A stretch of 7,694 nt of DNA from an uncultured Oscillospiraceae bacterium. Its GTDB lineage: Bacteria; Bacillota; Clostridia; Oscillospirales; Oscillospiraceae. Below, piece by piece: positions 5,978-7,694 of this stretch. Location: assembly GCA_947624465.1 (NCBI GenBank), contig CANQKJ010000103.1:1-7694 (forward strand). The letters run 5' to 3'. The notes below the pieces were generated by a model. That model had not been told where the DNA came from and made no database searches. It saw nothing but the letters and a program-made list of their open reading frames with translations. Within the stretch, counting starts at the first letter, position 1. Every line of letters starts with the position of its first letter. Made by a program: the position numbers and the translations under genes.

Positions 5978-7033
5978 ATGGCAAAGAGAAAACAAACCCG
6001 CCGGGAAAAGAGCGGCTCCGGGCTGTTCCGCTTTTTCCGGGGGCTGTATATCACCGTATTCGCCTTTTCGCTGGTCATCGTAGTGGGCTATGTGGCCTTC
6101 CGCATCTGGGCGCCCGCCCCCGACGTGGACGACCAGGTGGTGTTCCACCCCACCTCCGACGAGGAACCGGACGACCCCAACGTGGGCCCCGCCGCGGGAC
6201 CCAGCGTCCCACCCAGCGCACAGCCCAGCGCCTCCCCCACCCCGGAGCCGGAGGAGATCGTGCTCCACCGGCGGGACGGGGTATTCACCTGTCTGCTGAT
6301 CGGCTCCGCGGACATGGGCGGCACCGACACCATGATGCTGGGCGTGTTCGACACGGCGGGCAAGACCGCCTCTCTGGTGTCCCTTCCCCGGGACACGGTG
6401 GTCCGGGTCAGAGACGCGGACCGGAAGCTCAACAGCGTGCAGTCCGTGGGCGGCACCGGGCTGTTGATGGAGACCGTCTCCAAAATGCTGGCGGTGCCGG
6501 TGGACTACTATGTGGAGGTGGACACTTACGCCTTCAAGGCCATCGTGGATGAGATCGGCGGGGTGTATTTCGACGTGCCCGTGGACATGAACTACGACGA
6601 TCCCTACCAGGATCTCCACATCCACATCTCCAAGGGCTACCAGCGGCTCAACGGCAACGGGGCCTTGGGGGTCATGCGGTGCCGCAACTGCTACGCCAAC
6701 GCCGACATCGGCCGCACCCAGACCCAGCGGAAATTCCTGGCCGCCCTGGCAAAGCAGACCGTCACCCTGTCCAACGCCACCAAGGTCACCAGCCTCATCA
6801 ACATCCTGAACACCTACGTTGAGAGCGACATGGCCCTGAACGATATGGTGTGGTTCGGCACCCAGGCCATCGGCATGGACCTGGACGCCGCCCTCTCCGC
6901 CGCGGCCCTGCCCGGCGAGTGGATCAGTCCCTACTACGAGCTGGACGACCAGGGCGTGCTGGAGCTGGTCAACAGTCTGGGCCTCTACGAGGAGGAAGTG
7001 CCTCTGAAGGCCCTGAACATCTATCACCCGTAA
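5978..7033 (+). CDS. LytR-CpsA-Psr (LCP) family cell-wall glycopolymer transferase
   Basis: LCP proteins transfer lipid-linked anionic glycopolymers such as teichoic acids or capsule onto peptidoglycan at the outer membrane face. This 351-residue protein has a basic N-terminus (MAKRKQTRREK), one membrane anchor (about 21-43), an acidic Pro/Ser-rich linker (about 46-94) and then the LCP domain. Family landmarks seen are TDTMML (116-121), SLPRDT (135-140), KLNSVQSVGG (150-159; usually K-[IL]-N-x-[AS]), VDYYVEVDTYAFKAIVDEIGG (175-195) and LNGNGALGVMRCR (224-236), followed by NADIGRTQTQ (241-250). The Arg/Asp residues used for pyrophosphate and metal binding (D117, R138, D139, R236, D243, R246) appear kept, but the common R-Q-Q after DxGR is TQTQ. 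Ribosome site AGAGGA (5965-5970) lies 7 bases from the ATG. It is a single-gene unit between its own promoter region and a terminator. The polymer it handles cannot be told. Confidence 0.92.
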   Translation: MAKRKQTRREKSGSGLFRFFRGLYITVFAFSLVIVVGYVAFRIWAPAPDVDDQVVFHPTSDEEPDDPNVGPAAGPSVPPSAQPSASPTPEPEEIVLHRRDGVFTCLLIGSADMGGTDTMMLGVFDTAGKTASLVSLPRDTVVRVRDADRKLNSVQSVGGTGLLMETVSKMLAVPVDYYVEVDTYAFKAIVDEIGGVYFDVPVDMNYDDPYQDLHIHISKGYQRLNGNGALGVMRCRNCYANADIGRTQTQRKFLAALAKQTVTLSNATKVTSLINILNTYVESDMALNDMVWFGTQAIGMDLDAALSAAALPGEWISPYYELDDQGVLELVNSLGLYEEEVPLKALNIYHP

Positions 7034-7041
7034 AACGCGCG

Positions 7042-7076
7042 AAAGCGGCCCTCCCGAACCGGGAGGGCCGCTTTTT
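7042..7076. terminator. Rho-independent terminator after the LCP gene, probably bidirectional
   Basis: A perfect 12-base-pair GC-rich stem, AGCGGCCCTCCC (7044-7055) with its complement (7061-7072), encloses GAACC and is followed by a run of T (7072-7076) on the plus strand. An outer pair of arms, CCGTAAAA (7028-7035) and TTTTACGG (7073-7080), gives the minus strand a TTTT tract as well, though farther from the stem. It separates the converging LCP and prfB genes, with the prfB stop only 8 bases to the right. Confidence 0.9.
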
Positions 7077-7083
7077 ACGGCGT

Positions 7084-7694
7084 TTATTTGGCGGCCCAGG
7101 TCCCCGTGGCCGCCGCGGTCAGATAGGCGTTGATGAACCCGTCCAGGTCCCCGTCCATGACCCCGTTGACGTTGGAGGTCTCAAAGGCGGTGCGGTTGTC
7201 CTTCACCAGCTGGTAGGGCATGAACACATAAGAGCGGATCTGGCTGCCCCACTCGATCTTGAGCTGGGTGCCCTTGATGTCGGAGATCCTGTCCAGATGC
7301 TCCTGCTCCTTGATCTGCATCAGTTTGGAGCGGAGCATCCGCATACAGGTGGCCTCGTTCTGGAACTGGGAGCGCTCCGTCTGGCAGGAGACCACGATGC
7401 CGGTGGGCTTGTGGATGAGCCGCACGGCGGAGGAGGTCTTGTTGATGTGCTGGCCGCCGGCGCCGGAGGAGCGGTACACCTGGCGGATCAGGTCCTCGTC
7501 CCGGATCTCCACCTCCACGCTGTCGTCCAGCTCGGGGGTGACCTCCACCGCGGCGAAGGAGGTCTGCCTCCTGGCGTTGGCGTCGAAGGGGGAGATGCGC
7601 ACCAGCCGGTGGACGCCATGCTCGCTCTTCAGGTGGCCGTAGGCGTTGTCCCCCTCGATGCGGATGGCGGCGGACTTGATGCCCGCCTCGTCCC
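7084..7694 (-). CDS. prfB: Peptide chain release factor 2, C-terminal part
   Basis: Release factor 2 recognises UGA and UAA stop codons in the ribosomal A site and triggers hydrolysis of the finished peptide. The window holds the C-terminal 200 or so residues; the gene continues past the right edge, open from [14 protein letters not shown]. The domain-2 tripeptide SPF, in [12 protein letters not shown], marks the UGA-specific factor and excludes RF1, which carries PxT. The catalytic GGQ loop, in [11 protein letters not shown] (GGQ codons at plus 7450-7458), is intact, and the following [18 protein letters not shown] and [14 protein letters not shown] are typical. The C-terminus (LDGFINAYL, then a short tail) is complete. 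The programmed frameshift site that many bacteria carry near codon 25 would lie outside the window. It converges on the LCP gene and is followed by the shared hairpin. Confidence 0.95.
   Translation of the reverse strand, partial: DEAGIKSAAIRIEGDNAYGHLKSEHGVHRLVRISPFDANARRQTSFAAVEVTPELDDSVEVEIRDEDLIRQVYRSSGAGGQHINKTSSAVRLIHKPTGIVVSCQTERSQFQNEATCMRMLRSKLMQIKEQEHLDRISDIKGTQLKIEWGSQIRSYVFMPYQLVKDNRTAFETSNVNGVMDGDLDGFINAYLTAAATGTWAAK

Overview
The window looks like a chromosomal segment of a high-GC member of the Clostridia, most likely an Oscillospiraceae-type gut Firmicute (Flavonifractor, Lawsonibacter or Oscillibacter-like). This is an inference from the strong GC bias, the Gram-positive style LytR-CpsA-Psr protein and lipoprotein, the strong Shine-Dalgarno sites and the overall protein character. 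No mobile element, CRISPR array, tRNA or rRNA gene was seen. Every stretch over 300 bases is occupied by a gene; the only sizeable intergenic region is 5780-5977.

Left block, plus strand (1-2670): the 3' end of an RlmB/TrmH-family 23S rRNA 2'-O-methyltransferase gene, then, 20 bases later and probably in the same operon, a 717-residue polytopic membrane protein. This protein is the most unusual object here. Its eight predicted membrane segments and two cytosolic insertions follow the layout of a P1B-type metal ATPase, and stretches of its P/N-domain region align by eye to that family. The phosphorylation motif, TGE loop, HP motif and hinge motif are all missing or altered. It appears to be a pseudo-P-type ATPase with a long charged, proline-rich N-terminal tail. 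A strong bidirectional terminator closes the block.

Middle block, minus strand (5845 down to 2674): a four-gene operon with the order Crp/Fnr-family regulator, substrate-binding lipoprotein, permease, ATPase. The last three genes overlap and make a complete NMT1/SsuA/TauA-like ABC importer of unknown substrate. Its promoter has consensus -35 and -10 hexamers 16 bases apart. A perfect 12+2+12 palindrome abuts the -10 box on its downstream side, ending just before the regulator's ribosome binding site. The simplest reading is an autorepressing regulator that also controls the transporter.

Right block: divergent from that operon, on the plus strand, lies a LytR-CpsA-Psr cell-wall glycopolymer ligase, followed by a second terminator hairpin. 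Converging on it from the right edge is the 3' part of prfB (peptide chain release factor 2), which runs out of the window.
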